DNA from: Caulobacteraceae bacterium
GTDB lineage: Bacteria; Pseudomonadota; Alphaproteobacteria; Caulobacterales; Caulobacteraceae
Assembly (NCBI GenBank): GCA_019695035.1
Contig: JAIBAU010000020.1
Span: 1-45,041, forward strand
DNA: 45,041 nt
Direction of reading: 5' to 3'
The notes under the pieces are model-generated. The model had not been told where the DNA came from. It searched no databases and saw only the letters and a list, made by a program, of their open reading frames with translations. Below, piece after piece: positions 18,925 through 27,501 of the stretch (positions are counted from its first letter, which is position 1; every line of letters starts with the position of its first letter). A program made the position numbers and the translations under genes.

Positions 18925-20253
18925 ATGACCGACCATGCCGCGCCCCCGGCGCCCGACAATCCTGCCGGCGGGCCGCCCATCCGCAAGGCGGCCTTCGCCT
19001 TCATCCTGGTGACCGTGCTGCTGGACGTGGCCTCGCTCGGCGTGATCATCCCGGTCTGGCCGGCGCTGATCACCAAGTTCACGGGCACGACCGTCGGCGC
19101 CGGCTGGTGGATCGGCATCTCGGGCACGGCCTGGGCGCTGATGCAGTTCTTCTTCCAGCCGCTGGCGGGCGCGCTGTCGGATCGATTCGGACGGCGGCCG
19201 GTGATCCTGGCGTCCAACCTGGGAACCGGGTTCGACTACCTGGTGATGGCGTTTGCGCCGTCGCTCTGGTTCCTGCTGGTGGGGCGGCTGGTCTCGGGGG
19301 TCACCTCGGCTTCCATCGCCACGGCCTTTGCCTATATCGCCGACGTGACCGAGCCGTCGAAGCGGGCCGCGCGCTTCGGCCTGCTGGGCGCTGTCTTCGG
19401 GCTGGGCTTCATGCTCGGCCCCGGCGCGGGCGCCCTGCTGGGGGACGCCCGCAATCTCATCGCCATTCCCGGGACCGACTGGGTGTTGCAGGGCGGCGCG
19501 CACGTACCCTTCATCGTGGCCGGCGCCCTGAGCCTGCTGAATTTCGCCTACGGGTGGTTCGTGCTGCCGGAGTCCCTGCCCGAAGGCCGGCGGGACCGCT
19601 TCAGCTGGCGACGCGCCAATCCGCTGGGAGCCTTCCAGTTGCTGAAGTCGCACGTCGACCTGCTGCCCCTCGCCACCGTGCTGCTGATGGCTCAGTTCGG
19701 CCACTACGTGCTGCAGACTGTCTTCACCCTCTACGCCTTCGGCCGCTACGGCTTCCGCGAGAACGAAATCGGGCTGACCATGATCGCCATCGGCGTCTGC
19801 GCCATGGTCGTCCAGGGGGCGTTGGTCGGCCCCATCGTCAAGCTGTTGGGCGAGCGACGGTCGATCGTGGTCGGATTGCTCTGCGGCGCGACCGGCTTCG
19901 CCATCTATGGCCTGGCCCCCACCTGGCAGATCTTCATGATCGGCGTCCCCATCATGTCTTTCTGGGGCATCGCAGGCCCGTCGACACAGTCGCTCATGAG
20001 CCGCCGGGTCGCGCCGCAGGAGCAGGGCAAGCTGCAGGGCGCGAACCAGGGCCTGCAGAGCGTGGCCGGCATCTTCGCGCCGGCGCTGTACGGCTCGGTC
20101 TATGCGCTCTTCAATGATCAGCTGAAGGGACTTGGCATGCCGGGCTTTCCGTTCTTCGTGGCCGGCGCCTTCCTGCTCACGGGCATGTTGATCGCCGTCT
20201 GGGCGGCGCGGGACGCGGGGCGGCGCGAAGCCGCGGAGGTTGCACAACCGTAA
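18925..20253 (+). CDS. MFS drug-efflux transporter of the TCR/Tet family
   Basis: A 442-residue inner-membrane antiporter with about 12 hydrophobic segments. Loop 2-3 carries the MFS motif A (GALSDRFGRRPVILAS), and RLVSGVTSASIATAFAYIADVT followed by GAVFGLGFMLGPGAGALLGD matches the TetA/TCR group (drug/H+ antiport). This does not prove tetracycline resistance; many chromosomal members have unknown substrates. The ATG at 18925 is preferred because the long upstream extension of the frame overlaps the divergent gene and has no family similarity. There is no strong Shine-Dalgarno sequence. Confidence 0.92.
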   Translation: MTDHAAPPAPDNPAGGPPIRKAAFAFILVTVLLDVASLGVIIPVWPALITKFTGTTVGAGWWIGISGTAWALMQFFFQPLAGALSDRFGRRPVILASNLGTGFDYLVMAFAPSLWFLLVGRLVSGVTSASIATAFAYIADVTEPSKRAARFGLLGAVFGLGFMLGPGAGALLGDARNLIAIPGTDWVLQGGAHVPFIVAGALSLLNFAYGWFVLPESLPEGRRDRFSWRRANPLGAFQLLKSHVDLLPLATVLLMAQFGHYVLQTVFTLYAFGRYGFRENEIGLTMIAIGVCAMVVQGALVGPIVKLLGERRSIVVGLLCGATGFAIYGLAPTWQIFMIGVPIMSFWGIAGPSTQSLMSRRVAPQEQGKLQGANQGLQSVAGIFAPALYGSVYALFNDQLKGLGMPGFPFFVAGAFLLTGMLIAVWAARDAGRREAAEVAQP

Positions 20254-20291
20254 TGCGGCCCGCCCCATTGCTGCCCTGAACCGGCAGGAAC

Positions 20292-20319
20292 TTGCGGCGC
20301 ATCAAGCTGCGCCTATCTC
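20292..20319 (+). promoter_or_regulatory. Candidate promoter of the DegP-like protease gene
   Basis: TTGCGGC at 20292-20298, 13 bases, CCTATCTC at 20312-20319. It partly matches the sigma-73 pattern (TTGACGS-N10-14-GCTANAWC). Transcription would begin about 20326, essentially at the ATG at 20327, so the message may be leaderless. Confidence 0.4.
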
Positions 20320-20326
20320 GGATGCC

Positions 20327-21739
20327 ATGAAGCTGTTCGCCCGCCTCTTCCTGCCGATCCTCGCGGCGCTCGCCGCCTGCAACGCTCCCGCCAGCCACGC
20401 CCAGGACCGTCTGCCGGATCCAATCCGCAGGCCGCCCAGCGACGCGGCGGCGATGAAGACCTCCTTCGCCCCGGTGGCGCGACGCGCGGCCCCGGCCGTC
20501 GTCAACGTCTACGCGCGCTCGCTGGTGCGTCAGCGCGACCCGTACTTCGAGATGTTCGGCAACGGGGTGCCCCGGGCGCGCGTGCAGCAGTCGCTGGGGT
20601 CGGGCGTGATTGTTCGCGCCGACGGCGTCATCGTCACCAACAACCATGTCGTCGAGGGCGGCCAGCAGTTCATGGTCGTGCTCAATGATCGCCGGGAGTT
20701 TTCCGCCCGCGTGCTGCTGGCGGACCCGCGCACCGACCTGGCCGTGTTGAAGATCGACGTCGGCTCGGAGCGGCTGCCGACCCTGGCCATCGACGATCGC
20801 GAAGACCTCGAGGTCGGGGACCTCGTCCTGGCCATCGGCAATCCGTTCGGCGTCGGCCAGACCGTGACCAACGGCATCATCTCGGCGCTGGACCGGACCG
20901 CCGATCCGAGCGGCGGCGACCCGTCCTCCTACATCCAGACCGACGCGTCCGTGAACCCGGGCAATTCGGGCGGCGCCCTCGTCGACATGGACGGGGATCT
21001 GATCGGCGTTCCCACCTTCATTCTGTCGCGGTCGGGCAGCTCATCGGGCGTCAGCTTCGCGATCCCGGCCGCAATGGTCCGCCGCGTGGTGGAGACGGCC
21101 GTGGGCGGCGGCCAGACGGTCGTACGCCCCTGGCTGGGCGCCAAGACCGACCTGGTCACCGGCGACATCGCCCGCAGCCTGAACCTGCCGCGTCCGGAAG
21201 GCGCTCTGGTCTCGAACCTGTTCCCCGGCGGCCCGGCGGCCCGCGCCGGCATCCGGGAGGGCGACCTGATCATCTCCATCGGCGGGGCCGAGGTGAATGA
21301 CCCCGCCAGCGTCAACTATCGCGTAGCGACGGCGCGTCCGGGCGACACGGTCGATGTCGACGTCCTGCGCGACGGCCGGCCCCAGCACCTGCGCGTGCGC
21401 CTCGACGCGCCCCCGGCCAATCCGCCGCGCGACGAGCGCATCCTCAACAACGGCAGCCCCCTGGCTGGGGCGACGGTGGCCAACCTTTCGCCAGCCGTCG
21501 CGGATGAAATCGGCGTCGACCCGGTGACCGCCGGGCGCGGCGTGGTGATCGCCAAACCGGGTCGCGGGTACGCCGCCATGGCCGGCTTCAAGCCGGGAGA
21601 CATCATCCGCGAGGTGAACGGCCAGGCCATCACCGACACCCGCCAGCTGCAGGGCGTGTTGAATCGCGCCGGCGGCGCCTACTGGCAGGTGACGATCGAG
21701 CGGGACGGCCAGCTGATCACCGGACGCTTCCGCGCCTGA
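20327..21739 (+). CDS. DegP/HtrA-type serine protease with two PDZ domains
   Basis: A 470-residue envelope protease. The trypsin-like domain carries the triad His107 (VTNNHVVEG), Asp137 (RTDLAVLKID) and Ser214 (NPGNSGGALVD) with normal DegP spacing. PDZ domains follow at about 275-365 (GALVSNLFPGGPAARAGIREGDLIISI) and 385-465 (GYAAMAGFKPGDIIREVNGQAI). The N terminus (LFLPILAALAAC18N) contains a lipobox-like LAAC, so it could be a lipoprotein, though a signal peptidase I site after ASHA is an alternative. The ATG at 20327 puts the signal sequence first; an upstream in-frame start would not. It follows the MFS gene by 73 bases. Confidence 0.93.
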   Translation: MKLFARLFLPILAALAACNAPASHAQDRLPDPIRRPPSDAAAMKTSFAPVARRAAPAVVNVYARSLVRQRDPYFEMFGNGVPRARVQQSLGSGVIVRADGVIVTNNHVVEGGQQFMVVLNDRREFSARVLLADPRTDLAVLKIDVGSERLPTLAIDDREDLEVGDLVLAIGNPFGVGQTVTNGIISALDRTADPSGGDPSSYIQTDASVNPGNSGGALVDMDGDLIGVPTFILSRSGSSSGVSFAIPAAMVRRVVETAVGGGQTVVRPWLGAKTDLVTGDIARSLNLPRPEGALVSNLFPGGPAARAGIREGDLIISIGGAEVNDPASVNYRVATARPGDTVDVDVLRDGRPQHLRVRLDAPPANPPRDERILNNGSPLAGATVANLSPAVADEIGVDPVTAGRGVVIAKPGRGYAAMAGFKPGDIIREVNGQAITDTRQLQGVLNRAGGAYWQVTIERDGQLITGRFRA

Positions 21740-21800
21740 GCGCCGGCCTGACCTTGGGGCGTGGCGCGGACGGGGTTCGGGGGTTATCTAACCCTCGACC

Positions 21801-23114
21801 ATGACCGATCTCTTCGAAGCCGCAGGATTGTCGACCGCCGCCCGGGACGCGCCGCTGGCCGATCGCCTGCGTCCCCAGACGCTCGATGAGGTGGTGGGCC
21901 AGGATCATCTGCTGGGTCCCGGCGGCCCCATCCGCCGCATGGTCGAGGGCGGCCGGCTGGCCTCGATGATCCTCTGGGGACCGCCCGGCACCGGCAAGAC
22001 CACCATCGCGCGGCTGCTCGCCAAGGCGGCGGGCTACGAGTTCCAGCAGATCTCCGCGGTCTTCTCGGGCGTTGCTGACCTCAAGAAGGCGTTCGCAGCG
22101 GCCGAGGCACGCCGCCTCGCGGGCCAGTCCACCCTCCTGTTCGTCGACGAGATCCACCGTTTCAATCGGGCCCAGCAGGACGGCTTCCTTCCCTACGTCG
22201 AGAGCGGCGCGGTCACCCTGGTCGGGGCGACGACCGAGAACCCGTCGTTCGAGCTGAACGGCGCCCTGCTGTCCCGCAGTCAGGTCTTCGTGCTGTGGCG
22301 GCTGGACGAGGCGGCGCTTGAAGCGCTGCTGGCCAAGGCCGAGACGCACGAGGGCCGGGCGCTGCCCCTGCAGCCCGACGCAAGGCGGGCGCTGGCCGCC
22401 CTGGCCGACGGGGACGGGCGCTACCTGCTGACCCTCGCCGAGACCCTGCTGGCCATCGGCGGCGATGCGCCGCTCGACACGGCCGCCCTGGGAACCCTGC
22501 TGCAGAAGCGGTCGCCGGCCTACGACAAGGATCGGGAGGAGCACTACAACCTCATTTCGGCGCTGCATAAGTCGGTGCGCGGCTCCGACCCGGATGCGGC
22601 CCTGTACTGGCTGGCGCGGATGCTGGACGGAGGCGAGGACCCGCTCTACCTGGCGCGCCGCATTGTGCGCATGGCCGTGGAGGACATCGGCGAGGCGGAT
22701 CCGCTGTCCATTCTGGTCGCCAATGCAGCGAAGGACACATACGACTTTCTCGGCAGCCCCGAAGGCGAATTGGCCCTGGCGCAGGCCGTCGTGCACCTCG
22801 CCACCGCACCCAAGTCGGTCGGCGTGTATAACGCCTACAAGGCGGCGCTGAAGGCGGCTCGCGAGACCGGCTCGCTCATGCCGCCAGCCAATATCCGCAA
22901 TGCGCCGACCCGACTAATGAAGGAGCTCGGCTACGGCAAGGGCTACCAGTACGACCCGGACACCGAGACCGGTTTCTCGGGCGCCAACTACTGGCCCGAG
23001 GGAATGGAGCGGCGGACCTTCTACGATCCAAAGGGTGAAGGGCACGAAGCCAAGATTCGCGCCCGCCTGGACCACTGGGCCGAGCTGAGGGCCAGGCTCA
23101 ATGAAGCGGACTGA
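21801..23114 (+). CDS. rarA: Replication-associated recombination protein A (RarA/MgsA AAA+ ATPase)
   Basis: A 437-residue AAA+ ATPase related to clamp-loader subunits that acts at stalled replication forks. Opening [21 protein letters not shown], Walker [10 protein letters not shown] (about residues 61-69), Walker [12 protein letters not shown], sensor 1 [10 protein letters not shown]. The C-terminal tetramerisation region contains [19 protein letters not shown] and [10 protein letters not shown]. No Shine-Dalgarno precedes the ATG; TATCTA at 21785-21790 could be a -10 element for a very short leader. The 3' end overlaps the next gene by 14 bases. Confidence 0.96.
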   Translation: MTDLFEAAGLSTAARDAPLADRLRPQTLDEVVGQDHLLGPGGPIRRMVEGGRLASMILWGPPGTGKTTIARLLAKAAGYEFQQISAVFSGVADLKKAFAAAEARRLAGQSTLLFVDEIHRFNRAQQDGFLPYVESGAVTLVGATTENPSFELNGALLSRSQVFVLWRLDEAALEALLAKAETHEGRALPLQPDARRALAALADGDGRYLLTLAETLLAIGGDAPLDTAALGTLLQKRSPAYDKDREEHYNLISALHKSVRGSDPDAALYWLARMLDGGEDPLYLARRIVRMAVEDIGEADPLSILVANAAKDTYDFLGSPEGELALAQAVVHLATAPKSVGVYNAYKAALKAARETGSLMPPANIRNAPTRLMKELGYGKGYQYDPDTETGFSGANYWPEGMERRTFYDPKGEGHEAKIRARLDHWAELRARLNEAD

Positions 23115-23859
23115 CCGGCCCATTCTCTCTGCGGAGGACGTGGCGTGGGTCCGGGCGATGGTTCTCGCCGAGGACGCCGACGTGATCGCCTTCGACAAGC
23201 CGGCCGGCCTTTCGAGCCAGGGCGGACGCATCCAGGCTCATACGCTCGACGACTTGATGTGGGCGTTCGCGAAGTCGAACGGCAACCGGCCGCGCCTGAT
23301 TCACCGCCTCGACCGCGACACGTCCGGGGTCATCCTCACCGGCCGGACTCAGCCGGCGGCCAGCTACCTCGGCAAGGCCGTGCAGGCCCGCAAGCTGCGC
23401 AAGACCTACCTCGCCATTGTCGCTCCGGGCGCGCCCGAGCCGCGATCGGGCGAGGTCGACGCCCCGTTGCGGCGCGAGGAGATCGGACGAGAGAGCTACA
23501 TGCGCGTGGCCGCCGCCGGCGACCCCGAGGCGCAGTCGGCGCGAACGCTCTACCGGACCCTGGCCGCCAATGACGACGCTGCGCTGGTGGAACTGAACCC
23601 GGTGACCGGCCGGATGCACCAGCTTCGCGTGCACCTGGCGTCGATCGGTCGGCCGATCGTCGGCGACGCGCGCTACGGCGGCGCCCTGACGCTCGGGGGG
23701 AGGAGCGCGCCGCGCCTCATGTTGCACGCGCGCCAGCTCGCCTTTCCGCATCCGGACGGCTCGGGAATGAAGACGGTGTCCGCACCGATCCCGGCGGATA
23801 TGGCCACTGTCCTCACGAGCGCGGGATTGGCGGAACCCGAGGGCCGTCCTGTTCGCTGA
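23101..23859 (+). CDS. RluA-family RNA pseudouridine synthase without S4 domain
   Basis: A 252-residue enzyme converting uridine to pseudouridine in rRNA and/or tRNA. The catalytic motif RLIHRLDRDTSGVIL contains the catalytic Asp. Other blocks are VIAFDKPAGLSSQGG and the C-terminal NPVTGRMHQLRVHLASIGRPIVGDARYG. The N-terminal S4 RNA-binding domain of RluC/RluD is missing, as in RluA (target 23S U746 and tRNA U32 in E. coli). I do not assign the target. The ATG overlaps the rarA 3' end by 14 bases. Confidence 0.93.
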   Translation: MKRTDRPILSAEDVAWVRAMVLAEDADVIAFDKPAGLSSQGGRIQAHTLDDLMWAFAKSNGNRPRLIHRLDRDTSGVILTGRTQPAASYLGKAVQARKLRKTYLAIVAPGAPEPRSGEVDAPLRREEIGRESYMRVAAAGDPEAQSARTLYRTLAANDDAALVELNPVTGRMHQLRVHLASIGRPIVGDARYGGALTLGGRSAPRLMLHARQLAFPHPDGSGMKTVSAPIPADMATVLTSAGLAEPEGRPVR

Positions 23860-23887
23860 ACGAGGGTCACTTCTGTTCGAGTCGAAC
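23851..23887. repeat. Two palindromes before the small exported protein gene
   Basis: GTTCGCTGAAC (23851-23861) spans the stop of the preceding gene, and GTTCGAGTCGAAC (23875-23887) is a perfect 13-base palindrome ending one base before the ATG at 23889. They share the GTTC..GAAC arms and are centred 25 bases apart. A dimeric repressor site, or an RNA hairpin covering the start, are possible; the alphaproteobacterial LexA box (GTTC-N7-GTTC) is not present. Confidence 0.35.
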
Positions 23888-23888
23888 G

Positions 23889-24275
23889 ATGCTCCGCCCT
23901 CCGGTCCTCCTGCTCACGCTCCTTTTCGCCGCCGCACCCCTTGCGGCCCAGGCCCACTCGGCGCCCCCCTCGCCGCAGGGCTGGACGGTGCAGCCGATCG
24001 ACGCGCGCCGGGCGCAGGTCGTCTACACGGGCCAGGGCGACGACAACCGCATCCGCGACGCAGCCCTGCTGGGGGCTGCGGAGATGGCGCTGGAGCAGCG
24101 CGCCACATGGTTTCGGGTCAGCACCGAGTGGATCGACCACCGGCCGGAGACCGGCGCCACCACGGTGGCCCTGGAGGTGAAGATCGGGGAGGGGCCCACC
24201 CCGGCCGAGGCGAACGCCTTTGACGCCGCCGAGACGGCGGCGGCGCTTCGTCCGAGGCTGCAGGCGGGGCCTTAG
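23889..24275 (+). CDS. Small exported protein of unknown function
   Basis: A 128-residue protein with a clear signal peptide (LRPPVLLLTLLFAAAPLAAQA, cleavage likely near residue 22). The mature part reads IDARRAQVVYTGQGDDNRIRDAALLGAAEMALEQRATWFRV, which resembles the CC0125/CC1285-type periplasmic or lipoprotein family of Caulobacterales, in which a similar strand-helix unit occurs; this link is from memory and is tentative. There is no lipobox Cys. The start is preceded by a palindrome rather than a ribosome binding site. The stop interlocks with that of the opposing gene (TTAG at 24272-24275). Confidence 0.75.
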   Translation: MLRPPVLLLTLLFAAAPLAAQAHSAPPSPQGWTVQPIDARRAQVVYTGQGDDNRIRDAALLGAAEMALEQRATWFRVSTEWIDHRPETGATTVALEVKIGEGPTPAEANAFDAAETAAALRPRLQAGP

Positions 24276-25531
24276 CGGCCGCGGGTCAGGCTGCGGTACT
24301 CGACGAGGCGCTCCTTGTCGCGGCGCGACTGGTCGCCGATGGAGTCGTCCACGTTGAGGGTGGCGTAGCGGATCCAGCTTTCCGAGCCGAACTTGTCGCG
24401 CACCAGGTTCACCGGGGTGCGCCACTGGAAATAGGACGCCCAGGAAATTCCAAGCCCGATGACGGCGGCCAGGCCCTGGAGAACTCGGAACAGAGTCTGG
24501 TCGGCGGGGTTCGGCGCGGGTTCCAGCGCGAGGATACCGAAGCCGGCCGCCGTGGTGAGAACGCCCAGGATGCCGCCGCCCCAGTTCATCCAGTAGCGCT
24601 CGCGGCCTACGCGCCACATTTCGACCTGAGTAAATTTTTCAAGATATTCAAGACGTGCTGCGACCCACATGAGAAGCCGCATGAGCAACGCAGAGCGCTT
24701 GCCCCAGCCCGGCCCATCCATCTGGAACTGGGTCTCGGCCTGGTCGGGCATGGCCTTCACGGTGGTGAAGAGGTTCTGCAGTTCGCGGGTCCGCTGCACG
24801 ATCTCGCGCGACAGTTCGTAGGACCGGTTTTCCAGCGCCGTCCGGTACTGGGTGAAGACGATGGCCATCACCAGCACGAAGACGACCGGCACCAGGAGCA
24901 TGCCGCCCACGGTGGCCAGGACCCGCAGCACCGGCTCGGGCGAGAGGGAGGCGAACAGGATCGGACCCTGGGAGGCGAGGATGGCCAGCGCCGCCAGAGC
25001 GCCGAACTGCAGGGCGCGCTTGAACAGCATGTAGCCGAACAGGGCGCGGAAAATGACGCGCCCGTAGGACACGATGCGCCCGCGGGTGTCCGCGTCGTCG
25101 GGGAAGCGTTCGGCGATCTGGTTCTCGAACATGACGTGGAAGCGGTCAGGCTTCCGCATCTGCGCGTCGAACGGGAAGATATCGAGCGGGTTGTTGTAGT
25201 AGAGGTCGATCCGGTCCGAGAGCTGTTGCTGGACGTCGGGATCGAGCGACAGGTAGTCGCTTTCCTTCAGGGGCGGAAGCGGAGCCGCACCACCGCGAAA
25301 CCGTTTGCGGCCGCGATTGGGCTGGGCCTTCGCCGCGTGCGGGTCCGGGGGCGCGGGGTGGTGCTCTATGCCATTGGGATCATGGCTGGCGCGCCGGTGG
25401 TCGTCGGGCCTCGGCCCCGCGTAACTGGCCTCGTGATGGCCGGCGTCCTGGTGGCCGGCGTCATGGTGACCGTCATCGTGATGGCCGCCGTCGTGGTGGC
25501 CATGTCCGTGGTCGTCATGCGCGGTCGACAT
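24272..25531 (-). CDS. Membrane protein with His/Asp-rich N terminus, unknown function
   Basis: A 419-residue protein I do not recognise. The first 60 residues or so are extremely His-rich, with degenerate repeats of the type HHDxGHxDAG. A soluble region follows (LKESDYLSLDPDVQQQLSDR, then NNPLDIFPFDAQMRKPDR), and four hydrophobic segments can be read at about 174-196, 201-229, 325-345 and 355-375, in two hairpins separated by a helical stretch (ENRSYELSREIVQRTRELQNLF). The His tract suggests binding of Zn, Ni or Cu, or a metal store. The gene lies 93 bases behind a DUF2214 gene on the same strand and may be co-transcribed. A short AT-rich patch occurs at 24630-24652. Confidence 0.8.
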   Translation of the reverse strand: MSTAHDDHGHGHHDGGHHDDGHHDAGHQDAGHHEASYAGPRPDDHRRASHDPNGIEHHPAPPDPHAAKAQPNRGRKRFRGGAAPLPPLKESDYLSLDPDVQQQLSDRIDLYYNNPLDIFPFDAQMRKPDRFHVMFENQIAERFPDDADTRGRIVSYGRVIFRALFGYMLFKRALQFGALAALAILASQGPILFASLSPEPVLRVLATVGGMLLVPVVFVLVMAIVFTQYRTALENRSYELSREIVQRTRELQNLFTTVKAMPDQAETQFQMDGPGWGKRSALLMRLLMWVAARLEYLEKFTQVEMWRVGRERYWMNWGGGILGVLTTAAGFGILALEPAPNPADQTLFRVLQGLAAVIGLGISWASYFQWRTPVNLVRDKFGSESWIRYATLNVDDSIGDQSRRDKERLVEYRSLTRGR

Positions 25532-25624
25532 GCCGTTCCCCCGACAACGCCGTTAACTACGCCATAGATAGGATGTTCGCGCGCTGGGGGCCATACGGCT
25601 CGCGGCAGAGGCGAAACCTTGTGG

Positions 25625-26071
25625 CTAGAAGGGCACGCGGGCCATCGCTGCGGCGAAGACCAGCAGGACCACCAGCACCAGGGACTGGTAGCGCATCCAG
25701 CGCCGCACCGAGGAGGCTTCGGCGTCGGTCGGGACGAAGGCGGGGTCGGCCTTCCGGGTGGCGCGCCACTGCAGGAAGGTCAGGGTCGGGGGGACGGACA
25801 GCCCGGCGATGATCAGGAAGCAGGCGATCTTGCCCCAGAAGAAAAAGTTGTTGCCGTAGAAGTGGTAGCCCTTGGCGCCGAAGAAGATGCGCAACAGGCC
25901 GATGATCAGGATCGCGCCCGCCGTGGCGCCGTAACCGATGTCGATGCGAACCACGCGGTCCACGTCCATTCCGCGCATGCCGGGGCGCACCAGCATGGAC
26001 TCCGCCACGAGCATGGCCACAAGGCCGAACACGAGCAGATGGTGGATGATCGCCAGGATGAGATCGGTCAT
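25625..26071 (-). CDS. DUF2214 family membrane protein
   Basis: A 148-residue protein with four hydrophobic segments. It opens LILAIIHHLLVFGLVAMLVAESMLVR and contains GLLRIFFGAKGYHFYGNNFFFWGKIACFLIIAGLSVPPT, which matches the DUF2214 pattern as I remember it. Conserved His residues in helix 1 (HH) and a His/Tyr-rich loop hint at metal or haem contact, but no function is known. Its start is 51 bases from the divergent crcB start. Confidence 0.8.
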   Translation of the reverse strand: MTDLILAIIHHLLVFGLVAMLVAESMLVRPGMRGMDVDRVVRIDIGYGATAGAILIIGLLRIFFGAKGYHFYGNNFFFWGKIACFLIIAGLSVPPTLTFLQWRATRKADPAFVPTDAEASSVRRWMRYQSLVLVVLLVFAAAMARVPF

Positions 26072-26108
26072 GCTTCCGCTCTAGCCTCTACGAATCCGTC
26101 CTGCCAGC

Positions 26109-26116
26109 GTTATAAC
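26109..26116 (+). promoter_or_regulatory. Candidate -10 element for leaderless crcB
   Basis: GTTATAAC matches the GCTANAWC -10 pattern at seven of eight positions. Transcription would start near 26123, which is the crcB ATG itself. No Shine-Dalgarno sequence precedes that ATG. A good -35 is not visible at the proper distance. Confidence 0.4.
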
Positions 26117-26122
26117 CCGCCC

Positions 26123-26506
26123 ATGATGAACTGGCTTTGGGTGGCGATGGGCGGCGCGGCGGGCGCCGTCGCCCGGTACGGACTGGGAACAGCCACCGGC
26201 CGTTGGCTGGGTCACGGCTGGCCGTGGGGCACCCTCGCGGCCAATGTCCTGGGCGGGATCCTGATGGGTCTCCTGACCGGCTGGCTGGCGCTCAGGGGCG
26301 GACTGGAGCAGGAGCGCTGGCGGCTGCTGCTGGGGGTGGGCGCGCTCGGTGGCTTCACCACCTTCTCGGCCTTCTCGCTGGAAACCGTGCTGATGATCGA
26401 GCGGCGGGAGTGGGCTTCGGCCGCAGCCTACGTGAGCCTCTCGGTCGTACTGGCGATCGCCGCCCTGGTCGCGGGCCTCTGGCTGGGTCGAAAGGTGTTC
26501 GCATGA
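26123..26506 (+). CDS. crcB: Fluoride channel CrcB/Fluc
   Basis: A 127-residue inner-membrane fluoride exporter that works as a dual-topology dimer. Four helices are visible, with the family blocks GGAAGAVARYGLG, WGTLAANVLGG (the Asn-containing helix) and VGALGGFTTFSAFSLE (the Phe/Thr box of the fluoride pore). The start codon is doubled (ATGATG); the first is used. Only 51 bases separate it from the divergent DUF2214 gene, and I find no fluoride riboswitch there. Its stop overlaps the next ATG (ATGA). Confidence 0.94.
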   Translation: MMNWLWVAMGGAAGAVARYGLGTATGRWLGHGWPWGTLAANVLGGILMGLLTGWLALRGGLEQERWRLLLGVGALGGFTTFSAFSLETVLMIERREWASAAAYVSLSVVLAIAALVAGLWLGRKVFA

Positions 26507-27501
26507 GCCGCGAGGTGAAGACCCTGTTCGTGGCCTCAGGCGAGGAGGGGACCCGGCTCGACCGCTGGTTCAAGCGTCGCTGGCCCCATTTGAACCACGT
26601 CCAGCTGCAGAAGCTATTCCGCTCGGGCCAGGTGCGCGTCGACGGGGCCCGCGCCAAGGGCGACACCCGACTGGCCGCGGGCTCACAAGTGCGGGTTCCG
26701 CCCCTGCCGGAAGCCACGGAGAAGCGCGAGGGACCGCCTCCTCTGAACCCGCGGGATGTGGCCTACGCCAGGAGCCTGGTCATCTACGAAGACGAGGACG
26801 TCATCGCCCTGAACAAGCCCGCCGGCCTGGCGGTGCAGGGCGGCACCAAGACCACCCGGCACGTCGACCGGCTGCTGTCCGCCTGGGGCGAAGGACTGGA
26901 GCGGCCACGGCTCGTCCACCGTCTCGACCGCGACACGTCCGGCGTGTTGCTGCTGGGCAAGAGCCCTGCCGCGGCCGCCCGCCTGTCGGGGGCCTTCGCA
27001 CGACGGCGCGCCCGGAAGACCTATTGGGCCGTGGTCGTGGGCAATCCCAAGCCCGAAGAGGGCGTGATCGACCTCCACCTGGTGAAGAAGGGCGTCAACG
27101 ACCGCGAGATGGTCATGCCCGCCGATCCCAAGGAGTTCGGCGCCGAGCCCGCCGAGACTGAGTACGTGACGATCTCGCGCGCCGCCCACCGCGCCGCGTG
27201 GATGGCCCTTCGGCCTCACACCGGGCGCACCCACCAGTTGCGGGCTCACATGAAGGCCATCGGCCATCCGATCCTGGGCGACCCCAAGTACAACGACGAA
27301 GCCTCCGCCGAACTGTCCCAGGGGCTGGGCCTGCAACTCCACGCCCGCCGCGTCGAGCTCGACCACCCCTCGGGGGGCACGCTGATCGTAGAGGCGCCCA
27401 TTTCCAACGAGCTGCGCGCCGGCTTCGAACGCTTCGGCTTCGATGAGCACGAGGCGGAGACCGAGCCGTTCCGGAAGGGTGGGGGGAGGAAGCGCCGGTG
27501 A
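26503..27501 (+). CDS. RluA-family pseudouridine synthase with S4 domain (RluC-like)
   Basis: A 332-residue enzyme. The N-terminal S4 RNA-binding domain (GTRLDRWFKRRWPHLNHVQLQKL to about residue 65) is followed by the catalytic domain with VIALNKPAGLAVQGG, LVHRLDRDTSGVLLL (catalytic Asp) and RPHTGRTHQLRAHMKAIGHPILGD. The domain plan is that of RluC, which modifies 23S U955/U2504/U2580 in E. coli; assignment to RluC is likely but not certain. The ATG overlaps the crcB stop by four bases and the gene is coupled to the next by GTGA. The C terminus is basic (RKGGGRKRR). Confidence 0.94.
   Translation: MSREVKTLFVASGEEGTRLDRWFKRRWPHLNHVQLQKLFRSGQVRVDGARAKGDTRLAAGSQVRVPPLPEATEKREGPPPLNPRDVAYARSLVIYEDEDVIALNKPAGLAVQGGTKTTRHVDRLLSAWGEGLERPRLVHRLDRDTSGVLLLGKSPAAAARLSGAFARRRARKTYWAVVVGNPKPEEGVIDLHLVKKGVNDREMVMPADPKEFGAEPAETEYVTISRAAHRAAWMALRPHTGRTHQLRAHMKAIGHPILGDPKYNDEASAELSQGLGLQLHARRVELDHPSGGTLIVEAPISNELRAGFERFGFDEHEAETEPFRKGGGRKRR

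Noticed and set aside
23851..23887. LexA (SOS) box near rarA and the following genes
   Set aside because: The alphaproteobacterial box needs direct repeats GTTC-N7-GTTC; here the half-sites are inverted (GTTC..GAAC) with the wrong spacing.
26072..26122. Fluoride riboswitch upstream of crcB
   Set aside because: Only 51 bases are available between two divergent starts, and no pseudoknot-forming motif is visible; a leaderless start fits better.
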